Source: Synechococcus sp. CO36386bin_37
Lineage (GTDB): Bacteria; Cyanobacteriota; Cyanobacteriia; PCC-6307; Cyanobiaceae
NCBI GenBank assembly: GCA_011525445.1
Contig: WTGE01000344.1
Location: forward strand, 1-5,878
DNA: 5,878 nt
Direction of reading: 5' to 3'
Part shown: piece by piece, positions 1 through 5,181 of the stretch
How positions within the stretch are numbered: position 1 is the first letter of the stretch
Layout: every line of letters starts with the position of its first letter
The notes under the pieces: model-generated
What the model was told of the DNA's origin: nothing
Seen by the model: the letters and a program-made list of their open reading frames with translations, nothing else
Database searches by the model: none
Translations under genes and position numbers: made by a program

Positions 1-59
1 TCGAACTCCCGACCCTCTGATCCGTAGTCAGATGCTCTAATCCGCTGAGCTACAGGCGC
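1..59 (-). tRNA. tRNA-Arg (anticodon ACG), 3' end cut off by the window
   Basis: Read on the minus strand from position 59, the sequence opens with the acceptor strand GCGCCTG, then TAGCTCAGCGG typical of a D arm. An anticodon arm follows, with stem TCTGA/TCAGA around the 7-base loop CTACGGA, which places ACG at positions 34-36. ACG is normally edited to ICG by TadA and reads CGU, CGC and CGA arginine codons. The T arm begins with GGGAGTTCGA and the window ends inside the T loop, so the 3' T-stem strand, the acceptor 3' strand and any CCA are not visible. The gene is divergent from the small membrane-protein gene that starts at 151. The identity is secure from the anticodon loop; only the 3' half of the T arm and acceptor is unverified. 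Confidence 0.93.
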
Positions 60-150
60 TTGCAAGCAACCATCTCAACGTATCAGGGGACCCTGCGTCA
101 ACTCGTGTTCAACCACAGGTCACAATCAAAAGAGTTGTGAGGGTCATCTC

Positions 151-411
151 ATGCCGCTCCGCTGGTACGGACCCGCGGATCCAAGCGATCCCACGTACAG
201 ACACTTCGACAGGATTGTCAACCTCTGCCTCCACGCCGGTGGCTTCGCAGCAGTCAACAGCGGACTCTGGTTTGTGCAGCAGATGCGTCATCCCTGGGAC
301 CATTTGAACCTATGGAGCGAAGCCTGGCTGGGCGTGTTGCTGCTTCACCTTCTCGTCGTGATCCGTTTACGCCCTAATACGGGTACTGATATTGAGAACG
401 ACGAAAGCTGA
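151..411 (+). CDS. Small 2TM-domain membrane protein, function unknown
   Basis: This 86-residue protein has a short hydrophilic N-terminus with the segment DPTYRHFDR (residues 13-21). Two hydrophobic helices follow, at about residues 24-44 and 54-74, joined by a short loop rich in Trp, His and Asp (HPWDHLNLW), and the tail is acidic. The charged lead-in, helix, Trp-rich loop and second helix resemble the small bacterial 2TM-domain family, whose function is not known and which is sometimes found fused to signalling domains. It is expected in the cytoplasmic membrane, and both termini would face the same side. The ATG at 151 is preceded by a GAGG-like ribosome binding site at 139-142 with sensible spacing, which supports this start. 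It is the first of three closely spaced same-strand genes, with a 35-bp gap to the next, so co-transcription is plausible. Confidence 0.8.
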   Translation: MPLRWYGPADPSDPTYRHFDRIVNLCLHAGGFAAVNSGLWFVQQMRHPWDHLNLWSEAWLGVLLLHLLVVIRLRPNTGTDIENDES

Positions 412-446
412 GTCAGCATGGGATCAGCCGATTCGACTCTGCAACG

Positions 447-737
447 ATGACTCTGGACTCAGCTGATTTAAAGGCGCTGACATCGGCGCTTGCAGACCGT
501 CTCTATCTGCAAGTGGCTGGATGGCACTTATATCTGGGGGATGCAGGTCTAGCCGAAGACCTCGCCATTGAATGCAGCGCCCTACTGGACCAGGGCGCTG
601 TCATCGCCGCGAGGCAGGCCCTCGAAGCAGTTCAGGTTCCTATCGGTGGTGGAAACACCAAATTGCCGATGGCTCGACTGTTGCCGTCCTCTCAACTTTC
701 AGACCTGGAAGAGATCCTCGAAGACCACAGCCGATAA
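447..737 (+). CDS. DUF3181-type conserved cyanobacterial protein
   Basis: This 96-residue soluble acidic protein resembles the small DUF3181 family found in cyanobacteria, which has no assigned biochemical role. The recognisable blocks are residues 17-40 (DRLYLQVAGWHLYLGDAGLA and following) and residues 64-80, with the glycine-rich core VPIGGGNTKLPMARLLP. No signal peptide, membrane helix or metal-binding motif is visible. The ATG at 447 lacks a clear Shine-Dalgarno sequence, which is common in picocyanobacteria; the ATG at 418 is in another frame and cannot be the start. The gene lies 35 bp after the 2TM-protein gene and its TAA at 735-737 is 12 bp before the likely start of the next ORF, in the same frame. 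Family assignment is from memory of the WHLYLGDA-type motif. Confidence 0.82.
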   Translation: MTLDSADLKALTSALADRLYLQVAGWHLYLGDAGLAEDLAIECSALLDQGAVIAARQALEAVQVPIGGGNTKLPMARLLPSSQLSDLEEILEDHSR

Positions 738-749
738 TTTGATTTTGTT

Positions 750-1025
750 TTGGACTTTGCTGTGCTGATCATCGAGGTCACCAATGCCCGCGATGTGGTC
801 CGGCAACGGATCGGCCGCCTTGGCGAGCGCTTAATCGGAAAGGTTGTCGATCCCGAGGCGCAGGTAGAGAAAGCACTCATCCAGGAAATGGAAACGGCCT
901 TTCGAGACTTTGGAATCGAGGCAAGAATTCTGTCTGTACAAGGGCCTCAACTTGTGGGAAAACAGCATCTTGAGTTGCCCATCCAGGTGCGTGAAGATCG
1001 CCAGGTCCATCTCAGCGACGACTAA
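750..1025 (+). CDS. Conserved-looking hypothetical protein with non-ATG start
   Basis: I do not recognise a named family, although the sequence has the look of a conserved cyanobacterial hypothetical. From a TTG at 750 it encodes 91 residues. The likely fold is an N-terminal strand (DFAVLIIEVT, residues 2-11), a long amphipathic helical stretch (about 13-55, containing RQRIGRLGERLIGKVVD), a strand (EARILSVQG, 57-65) and a final strand (LELPIQVRE, 74-82). No membrane segment or catalytic motif is evident. There is no in-frame ATG near the 5' end: the choices are TTG 750, GTG 762 or CTG 765, and the first in-frame Met is about 46 codons in. I chose TTG 750 because it keeps the Asp-Phe-Ala lead-in to the first strand; GTG 762 is possible. 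Its 3' end overlaps the 3' end of convergent murJ by 14 bp. Confidence 0.72.
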   Translation: MDFAVLIIEVTNARDVVRQRIGRLGERLIGKVVDPEAQVEKALIQEMETAFRDFGIEARILSVQGPQLVGKQHLELPIQVREDRQVHLSDD

Positions 1026-2619
1026 GGCGACGGGTCAAGATTTTGCTGATATCACGAACCTCCTGAACGGCAAAGGCTTGCCCAATCACTATGAACAGCA
1101 GCAAGCCGATTGCTGCTGAGAGTCCAACCTGTAAAAGCCTGCCCAAAAGGTCACTCGGCCAACTGATGGCTTGGCTCAACCCCCAGGCCCCAATACCTGC
1201 ACACGCAGCTGCCACAGTTAACTGGGCACTGTCGAGAGCCCATCGTTTCAAAGGCAACACCTGCAGGCGATGCTGCAGTGCCAAAAGCAAGGCCAAGCAG
1301 GTCAGCACATTGATCAACACTGTGGCCAGCACCAATCCAGCCGCTCCAAAATTGATGGGGAGCTGAGGACCCCAAGGGGTGGGACCGCCAACAAGAGTCC
1401 AGTCGAAAACCACATTGAGACCAATGCCGATCACCGATAAACGAAAAGGCGTAGTGCCATCACCCAGGGCGTAGAAGACGCGCACCAAAACGTCCCGCCC
1501 TAGATAAGCGGGCATTCCAATTCCGTAGGCCATCAACAAGCTGGTCACAAGCTGGACAGCCTTCTCATCAAACGCACCTCGCGCATAGACAAGAGCCACA
1601 ATTGGAGTGCCCAGCGCCAGAAACAAGGCACCGAGAGGAAGCATCGACGCCGTTGACAACATCAGTCCCTGACGGATTCGTGCCACCAGCTCCGGACGAT
1701 CGTGCGGAGCCGTCAGGCGGGAAAACGTCGGCAGAAGAGGAACCAACAACGCATTGGAAATCAACCCCAAAGGCGTCTGCACCAACAAATTGGCATAGCC
1801 CAGCCCAGCCGCAGCACCCAGCAAACCCGATGCAAAAAACAGATCAGTAAACACATTGATCTGAAGCATTCCTGACGACAGGGTTGCCGGCCCCATCACT
1901 TGCCACACCTCACGAACGCCGGGGTGACGCCAATCCCAGGAGAGTTTCAGCTGAACCAATTTCTGGCGCATCAAGGCTGGCAGTTGCAAAATCCATTGCA
2001 ACAACGCACCGACGAGGGTGGAGAGGGCCAAGACCACACCTCCCCACAGAGCAAAAGCAGGCGTCGCGATTGCGGATCCCACTTGAAACCAAAACAGCCC
2101 AATTCCAACAATCAGGGCAAGACTGGACATCAACGGTGATATCGCCGGAATCCAGAACTCATCGGCAGCATTTAGGGATCCAAAGCCAAGACCGATTAGA
2201 CCAGCCAACAACGCCATAGGCGCCATCACTTGTAATTGCGATGATGCGATCCGATGCAGTTCAGGACTGAGGCCCGGGCCAACGAGCGTGATTAAAGGTT
2301 CTGCACCCACAACCAGAACGAGTGTCACCACGAGAAGCAGGGCGCTCACCATGGTGTTCAAAGTCGCGAGAATATGGGCACCTTCCTCGCGAGGTCGACG
2401 ACTCAGCACGCTCACCATGGCGCTGTGAAATGGCCCATTGATCCCTCCTAAGAGAATCAGAAGAAACCCAGGAAGGACATAGGCGTAGTTGTAGGCGTCG
2501 TAAGCAGCACCAACCCCGAACGCGGCGGCTATCACCAACTGTCGAACGAGACCACCCACTTTGCTAAGCAATGTGCCGTAGGTGACGACCAAGGCAATGC
2601 GCTTTAGAGATCTCGCCAT
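1012..2619 (-). CDS. murJ: MurJ/MviN-type lipid II flippase
   Basis: This 535-residue polytopic membrane protein of the MOP superfamily has about 14 hydrophobic helices and the family's usual length. MurJ moves lipid II across the cytoplasmic membrane for peptidoglycan assembly. Family marks include the N-terminal helix with SKVGGLVRQ (19-27), AYDAYNYAY (39-47), INGPFHSA (60-67), LVQTPLGLISNALLVPLLPTF (around 279-299), YARGAFD (345-351) and GRDVLVRVFYALGDGTTPFR (374-393). Compared with E. coli MurJ, as I recall it, Lys20 stands at Arg18, Arg26 at Arg24, Gln27 at Asp25 and Asp41 at Asp39. Asn277 stands near Asp269, and the basic pair near Arg52 is missing. This looks like a cyanobacterial pattern rather than damage, since the frame is intact. 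The ATG at 2619 has no strong Shine-Dalgarno sequence. The gene is divergent from sfsA across 80 bp and convergent with the small ORF ending at 1025. Confidence 0.95.
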   Translation of the reverse strand: MARSLKRIALVVTYGTLLSKVGGLVRQLVIAAAFGVGAAYDAYNYAYVLPGFLLILLGGINGPFHSAMVSVLSRRPREEGAHILATLNTMVSALLLVVTLVLVVGAEPLITLVGPGLSPELHRIASSQLQVMAPMALLAGLIGLGFGSLNAADEFWIPAISPLMSSLALIVGIGLFWFQVGSAIATPAFALWGGVVLALSTLVGALLQWILQLPALMRQKLVQLKLSWDWRHPGVREVWQVMGPATLSSGMLQINVFTDLFFASGLLGAAAGLGYANLLVQTPLGLISNALLVPLLPTFSRLTAPHDRPELVARIRQGLMLSTASMLPLGALFLALGTPIVALVYARGAFDEKAVQLVTSLLMAYGIGMPAYLGRDVLVRVFYALGDGTTPFRLSVIGIGLNVVFDWTLVGGPTPWGPQLPINFGAAGLVLATVLINVLTCLALLLALQHRLQVLPLKRWALDSAQLTVAAACAGIGAWGLSQAISWPSDLLGRLLQVGLSAAIGLLLFIVIGQAFAVQEVRDISKILTRRLSRR

Positions 2620-2699
2620 ACGTCGTCTTGAGATAGCGCTTCGTTGGCCGCATTCTCAGCCCTCTGCCGAGCCACCATGACTCCAATCAGCCCGCAGCC
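2620..2699. promoter_or_regulatory. Divergent murJ/sfsA intergenic region, presumed promoters
   Basis: These 80 bp separate the two divergent start codons and must hold or overlap the promoters of both genes. For sfsA, a TTGAGA (2628-2633) and a poor CATTCT (2651-2656) are 17 bp apart, a weak sigma-70-like match. No convincing pair is seen on the murJ strand. Just before sfsA, an 8-codon ATG-initiated ORF (2677-2703) ends in a TGA that overlaps the sfsA ATG. The region call follows from gene layout; the elements themselves are tentative. Confidence 0.4.
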
Positions 2700-3461
2700 A
2701 TGACCGGCACGTCAATTTTGCAGTTTCCCGCTCTGACGGAGGGAGTTCTCCTGAAGCGCTACAAGCGTTTTCTAGCTGATGTCGAGCTCAAGACTGGAGA
2801 AGTTGTCACTGTTCACTGCGCCAATACTGGGCCGATGCAAGGGGTGCTTCATCCTGGGGGGAGAGTCAGGCTGCGCCATGCCCCCTCTCCGAAGCGCAAG
2901 CTGGCTTGGACTTGGGAGCAAGCTGAAATCCCCAGCCGCAATGGAACGTTTTGCTGGGCTGGTGTCAACACAGCACTACCGAACAAATTGATTAGAGCCC
3001 TGATCGAAGCTGATGAACTCCGCAATCCACTCGGGCCGATCAAAGCCATTCGCTCCGAAGTGCCCTACGGCATCAATCGAAGAAGCCGGATTGATCTACT
3101 CCTCACACCAGACGAACAAGCTGAGGATCAGCGTCCGATCTATGTGGAAATCAAAAACACCACCTGGTGCCAGGACGACATCGCGCTCTTTCCCGACACC
3201 GTGACAGAACGGGGCCAGAAACATCTTGAAGAACTCTCAGCACTACCACCTGACGCACGTGGTGTGTTGATCCCCTGCCTAAGTCGACCGGATGTCAACG
3301 CGTTTGCTCCCGGTGATCAGGCTGATCCTCGCTATGGATCCCTGTTCCGACTGGCGCTCACGGCAGGTGTCGAAGTGCTTCCGTGCCGTTTCCGCTTTGG
3401 TCAGGATCAAATCTTTTGGGAAGGATTGCAACCCGTCTTAAGTCATCAACCGAAGACATAA
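2700..3461 (+). CDS. sfsA: SfsA family protein (OB-fold plus PD-(D/E)xK nuclease-like domain)
   Basis: This 253-residue soluble protein matches the SfsA family from end to end. The N-terminal OB-fold-like part (about 1-85) has FLADVEL (24-30) and the signature HCANTGPMQGVL (39-50). The C-terminal nuclease-like part has SRIDLLL (129-135) with Asp132, YVEIKNTT (148-155) with Glu150 and Lys152 of the PD-(D/E)xK motif, FPDTVTERGQKHLEEL (164-179), and RPDVNAFAP followed by DPRY (196-212). All predicted metal-site residues are present. SfsA was named for sugar fermentation stimulation in E. coli, where DNA binding has been reported; its real biochemical role is unclear, and a role in maltose metabolism should not be assumed in a cyanobacterium. 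The ATG at 2700 lacks a Shine-Dalgarno sequence. The gene is divergent from murJ and 129 bp upstream of amt1, with a possible terminator between. Confidence 0.95.
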   Translation: MTGTSILQFPALTEGVLLKRYKRFLADVELKTGEVVTVHCANTGPMQGVLHPGGRVRLRHAPSPKRKLAWTWEQAEIPSRNGTFCWAGVNTALPNKLIRALIEADELRNPLGPIKAIRSEVPYGINRRSRIDLLLTPDEQAEDQRPIYVEIKNTTWCQDDIALFPDTVTERGQKHLEELSALPPDARGVLIPCLSRPDVNAFAPGDQADPRYGSLFRLALTAGVEVLPCRFRFGQDQIFWEGLQPVLSHQPKT

Positions 3462-3482
3462 AAGCGGAAAGATGATGAATTT

Positions 3483-3496
3483 GTAGCAACGAACAC
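3483..3496 (+). promoter_or_regulatory. Possible NtcA binding site upstream of amt1 (imperfect)
   Basis: GTA-gcaacgaa-CAC fits the cyanobacterial nitrogen regulator NtcA consensus GTA-N8-TAC at five of six fixed bases, and it retains the GT-N10-AC core. It lies about 95 bp upstream of the chosen amt1 start, and amt1 is a well-known NtcA target in cyanobacteria. The nearest TAN3T-type -10 element (TATGGT, 3525-3530) is 28 bp downstream, longer than the roughly 22 bp usual for NtcA-activated promoters. I therefore regard the site as plausible but unproven. Confidence 0.35.
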
Positions 3497-3509
3497 TTGA
3501 AAAGTGTTC
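3491..3509. repeat. Perfect 8-bp inverted repeat (possible operator) upstream of amt1
   Basis: GAACACTT-GAA-AAGTGTTC is a perfect inverted repeat with a 3-bp spacer, beginning 29 bp after the sfsA stop codon. It has low GC content and no T-run after it, so it is a poor intrinsic terminator. Its length and symmetry suit a dimeric regulator. It overlaps the right half of the NtcA-like site and contains a -35-like TTGAAA (3497-3502), so a bound protein could affect amt1 transcription. The symmetry is directly visible; the regulatory role is inference. Confidence 0.5.
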
Positions 3510-3556
3510 ATCCACAAGCAATTTTATGGTGTGCAAGCGGACTCATCGTCCCGTTC

Positions 3557-3588
3557 ACTGCGCGTATTTTACGCAGTCTTGTTTTTTC
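3557..3588 (+). terminator. Terminator-like hairpin between sfsA and amt1 (possible leader attenuator)
   Basis: ACTGCG (3557-3562) pairs with CGCAGT (3572-3577). The stem extends by two A-T pairs if a CG bulge (3563-3564) is allowed, leaving a TTT loop. The sequence CTTGTTTTTTC follows at once, giving the T-run of an intrinsic terminator. It lies about 95 bp after the sfsA stop and only 2 bp before the ATG at 3591. It may end sfsA transcription. If the amt1 transcript begins upstream of it, near the NtcA-like site, it would instead lie in the amt1 leader and could act as an attenuator. Confidence 0.55.
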
Positions 3589-3590
3589 TC

Positions 3591-5054
3591 ATGACAACGG
3601 CTTACGAGTCGCCTCATCGGCGACGCAGAACCCGCCTCCAAGAAGCGAGTCTTCTCGAAGGTCCAATGATGCTTCTTCAAAGCATCAAAGGTTTCAAAAC
3701 CAACCGCTCGCTGATGTGGTTGGGATGCGTGCCTGTTGCCCTCTTTGGGCTAGGCCTTTTCAACCTCTCTGCTCATGCAGCGGAGATGCCCGAGCTCAAC
3801 GCTGCATTTTTAGCTAACAACCTCTGGCTTCTTGTTGCCACCATCCTGGTGATCTTCATGAATGCCGGCTTCGCCATGGTCGAGGCGGGGATGTGTCGCC
3901 AAAAGAATGCTGTCAATATTCTTGCTAAAAACCTGTTTGTGTTCGCACTGGCAGTGACGGCCTATTGGTTTGTCGGTTACTCATTGATGTACGGCAATGC
4001 CATCGCTGCAGGCTGGCTTTATTTCAACGGCCTCTTTTTTGATCCAGCAGTAACTCCTGAACTCATTTCAGAAGCAGGTCTTGTCCCCAGTGTGGACTTT
4101 TTGTTTCAGGCTGCTTTTGCTGGAACTGCTGCAACGATCGTGTCCGGCTTGGTCGCAGAACGCGTGAAATTTGGTGAATTTGTCGTTTTCGCGCTGGTTC
4201 TGACCGCCGTCATTTATCCAATCGCAGGAGCCTGGCAATGGAACGGTGGTTGGCTCAGTGAAATGGGTTTTGTTGACTTTGCTGGTTCTTCAATCGTTCA
4301 CTCTGTTGGCGCTTGGGCAGGACTGGTTGGGGCCATGCTTCTTGGGCCACGCATCGGGAAATTCATCGATGGCAAACCCCAGGCCATTCCAGGTCACAAC
4401 ATGGCTATCGCCACCCTCGGAGCCTTGATCCTTTGGATCGGCTGGTACGGATTCAACCCTGGTTCCCAACTAGCGATGGACCAGTGGGTTCCCTACGTCG
4501 CAGTCACAACAACACTGGCTGCTGCTGGCGGTGCTATCGGTGCAACCATCCTCTCAACCCTCACATCGGGCAAACCTGATTTAACGATGATCATTAACGG
4601 CATTCTTGCCGGTCTGGTGAGCATCACAGCAGGTTGCGGCAATCTGACTTTCGTCGGCTCATGGGTAGCCGGCTTGATTGGGGGCATCATCGTGGTGTTC
4701 TCCGTTGCAGCTCTTGATGCCTCCGGCATCGATGATCCCGTAGGTGCTTTCTCCGTTCACGGAGTTTGTGGTGTCTGGGGCACCTTGGTGGTAGGTCTCT
4801 GGGGATTTGACATTCAGGGCGATGGTTCCGCTCTCGGCTTATTTGTTGGCGGAGGAATCGGTCAACTTGGAATTCAGGCTCTGGGATGCGCTGCCTATGC
4901 CATCTGGACCCTTGTGACCTGCTGGATTGCATGGTCCGTCATTGGTGGACTCTTCGGTGGTATTCGCGTTACAGAATCCGAAGAACTTGAAGGACTCGAT
5001 ATTGGGGAGCACGGTATGGAGGCTTATCCGGATTTCGTTTCATCGGGTAGCTGA
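3591..5054 (+). CDS. amt1: Ammonium transporter Amt1
   Basis: This Amt/Mep/Rh family channel, 487 residues from this start, takes up ammonium across the cytoplasmic membrane as a trimer. A hydrophobic leader ends in SAHA (60-63), consistent with a cleaved signal peptide, and about 11 transmembrane helices follow. Family marks include MNAGFAMVEAGMCRQKNAVN (90-109), FQAAFAGTAATIVSGLVAER (172-191), Asp229 and His237 in DFAGSSIVHSVGAWAGL, GWYGFNPGS (284-292), and His390 in DPVGAFSVHGVCGVWGT. His237 and His390 correspond to the twin pore histidines (His168/His318 of E. coli AmtB). The conserved C-terminal tail, with EGLDIGEHGMEAYPDF (467-482), is the region contacted by PII/GlnK regulators in this family. 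The start is uncertain: ATG 3591 gives a basic 26-residue extension without a Shine-Dalgarno sequence, whereas ATG 3669 has GAAGG at 3657-3661 and starts just before the leader. I kept 3591 because I recall similar N-termini in picocyanobacterial homologues. Confidence 0.95.
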   Translation: MTTAYESPHRRRRTRLQEASLLEGPMMLLQSIKGFKTNRSLMWLGCVPVALFGLGLFNLSAHAAEMPELNAAFLANNLWLLVATILVIFMNAGFAMVEAGMCRQKNAVNILAKNLFVFALAVTAYWFVGYSLMYGNAIAAGWLYFNGLFFDPAVTPELISEAGLVPSVDFLFQAAFAGTAATIVSGLVAERVKFGEFVVFALVLTAVIYPIAGAWQWNGGWLSEMGFVDFAGSSIVHSVGAWAGLVGAMLLGPRIGKFIDGKPQAIPGHNMAIATLGALILWIGWYGFNPGSQLAMDQWVPYVAVTTTLAAAGGAIGATILSTLTSGKPDLTMIINGILAGLVSITAGCGNLTFVGSWVAGLIGGIIVVFSVAALDASGIDDPVGAFSVHGVCGVWGTLVVGLWGFDIQGDGSALGLFVGGGIGQLGIQALGCAAYAIWTLVTCWIAWSVIGGLFGGIRVTESEELEGLDIGEHGMEAYPDFVSSGS

Positions 5055-5083
5055 TCAATCCATAGACGATCAACTCTTCTTTC

Positions 5084-5115
5084 AACCCTGTCTCACATTG
5101 GGACAGGGTTTTTTT
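5084..5115 (+). terminator. Intrinsic terminator of amt1
   Basis: AACCCTGTC (5084-5092) and GACAGGGTT (5102-5110) form a perfect 9-bp stem around a 9-base loop, followed by an uninterrupted run of seven T (5109-5115). It lies 29 bp after the amt1 stop codon and before the ispH start. This is a textbook rho-independent terminator, and it implies that ispH has its own promoter. Confidence 0.93.
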
Positions 5116-5181
5116 ATTGGCACCAACATGCAATCGTTCATGCATGGCAGCTCATAGAGTCGAAGCATTGAAGCTATGAAG
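5116..5181 (+). promoter_or_regulatory. Presumed ispH promoter/leader region
   Basis: This 66-bp stretch between the amt1 terminator and the ispH start should contain the ispH promoter, because the terminator isolates the gene from amt1. A TTGGCA (5117-5122) could be a -35 element and TAGAGT (5155-5160) a -10 element, but they are 32 bp apart and do not pair. CATGCA occurs twice (5127-5132 and 5139-5144) without clear meaning. A GAAGC at 5170-5174 is a plausible ribosome binding site, 7 bp before the ATG at 5182. Confidence 0.35.

Noticed and set aside
1..59. tRNA as an integration site for a genomic island
   Set aside because: tRNA genes are common integration sites, but no integrase, direct repeat of the tRNA 3' end or foreign-looking genes are visible here, and the 3' end of the tRNA is outside the window.
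58..67. GCTTGCAAGC 10-bp palindrome next to the tRNA 5' end
   Set aside because: It is short, partly made of tRNA gene sequence, and no function or repeat copy is visible in the window.
77..101. Possible minus-strand promoter for the tRNA gene (TTGACG at 96-101, TACGTT at 77-82)
   Set aside because: The -35-like hexamer is good, but the spacer is only 13 bp and the -10 match is weak, so I did not list it as a feature.
121..139. CACAA/TTGTG inverted repeat before the 2TM-protein gene
   Set aside because: A 5-bp AT-rich stem with a 9-base loop is weak and expected by chance, although it reaches into the ribosome binding region.
1602..2219. Plus-strand ORFs of 82 and 111 codons inside the murJ region
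   Set aside because: They lie opposite the intact murJ frame, are rich in Pro, Arg, Thr and Gln as antisense frames usually are, and show no recognisable motif.
3504..3590. Extension of amt1 to the in-frame GTG at 3504
   Set aside because: The stretch contains the palindrome arm and the terminator-like hairpin with its T-run, lacks a ribosome binding site, and would add an implausible second hydrophobic segment before the signal peptide.
3497..3817. Plus-strand 106-codon ORF overlapping the amt1 5' end in another frame
   Set aside because: It shows no motif, and the amt1 leader and first helices explain the sequence from at least 3669 onward.
4687..4932. Minus-strand 81-codon ORF opposite amt1
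   Set aside because: Its extreme Arg/His/Pro composition is the mirror of the conserved Amt1 helices, so it is a shadow frame.
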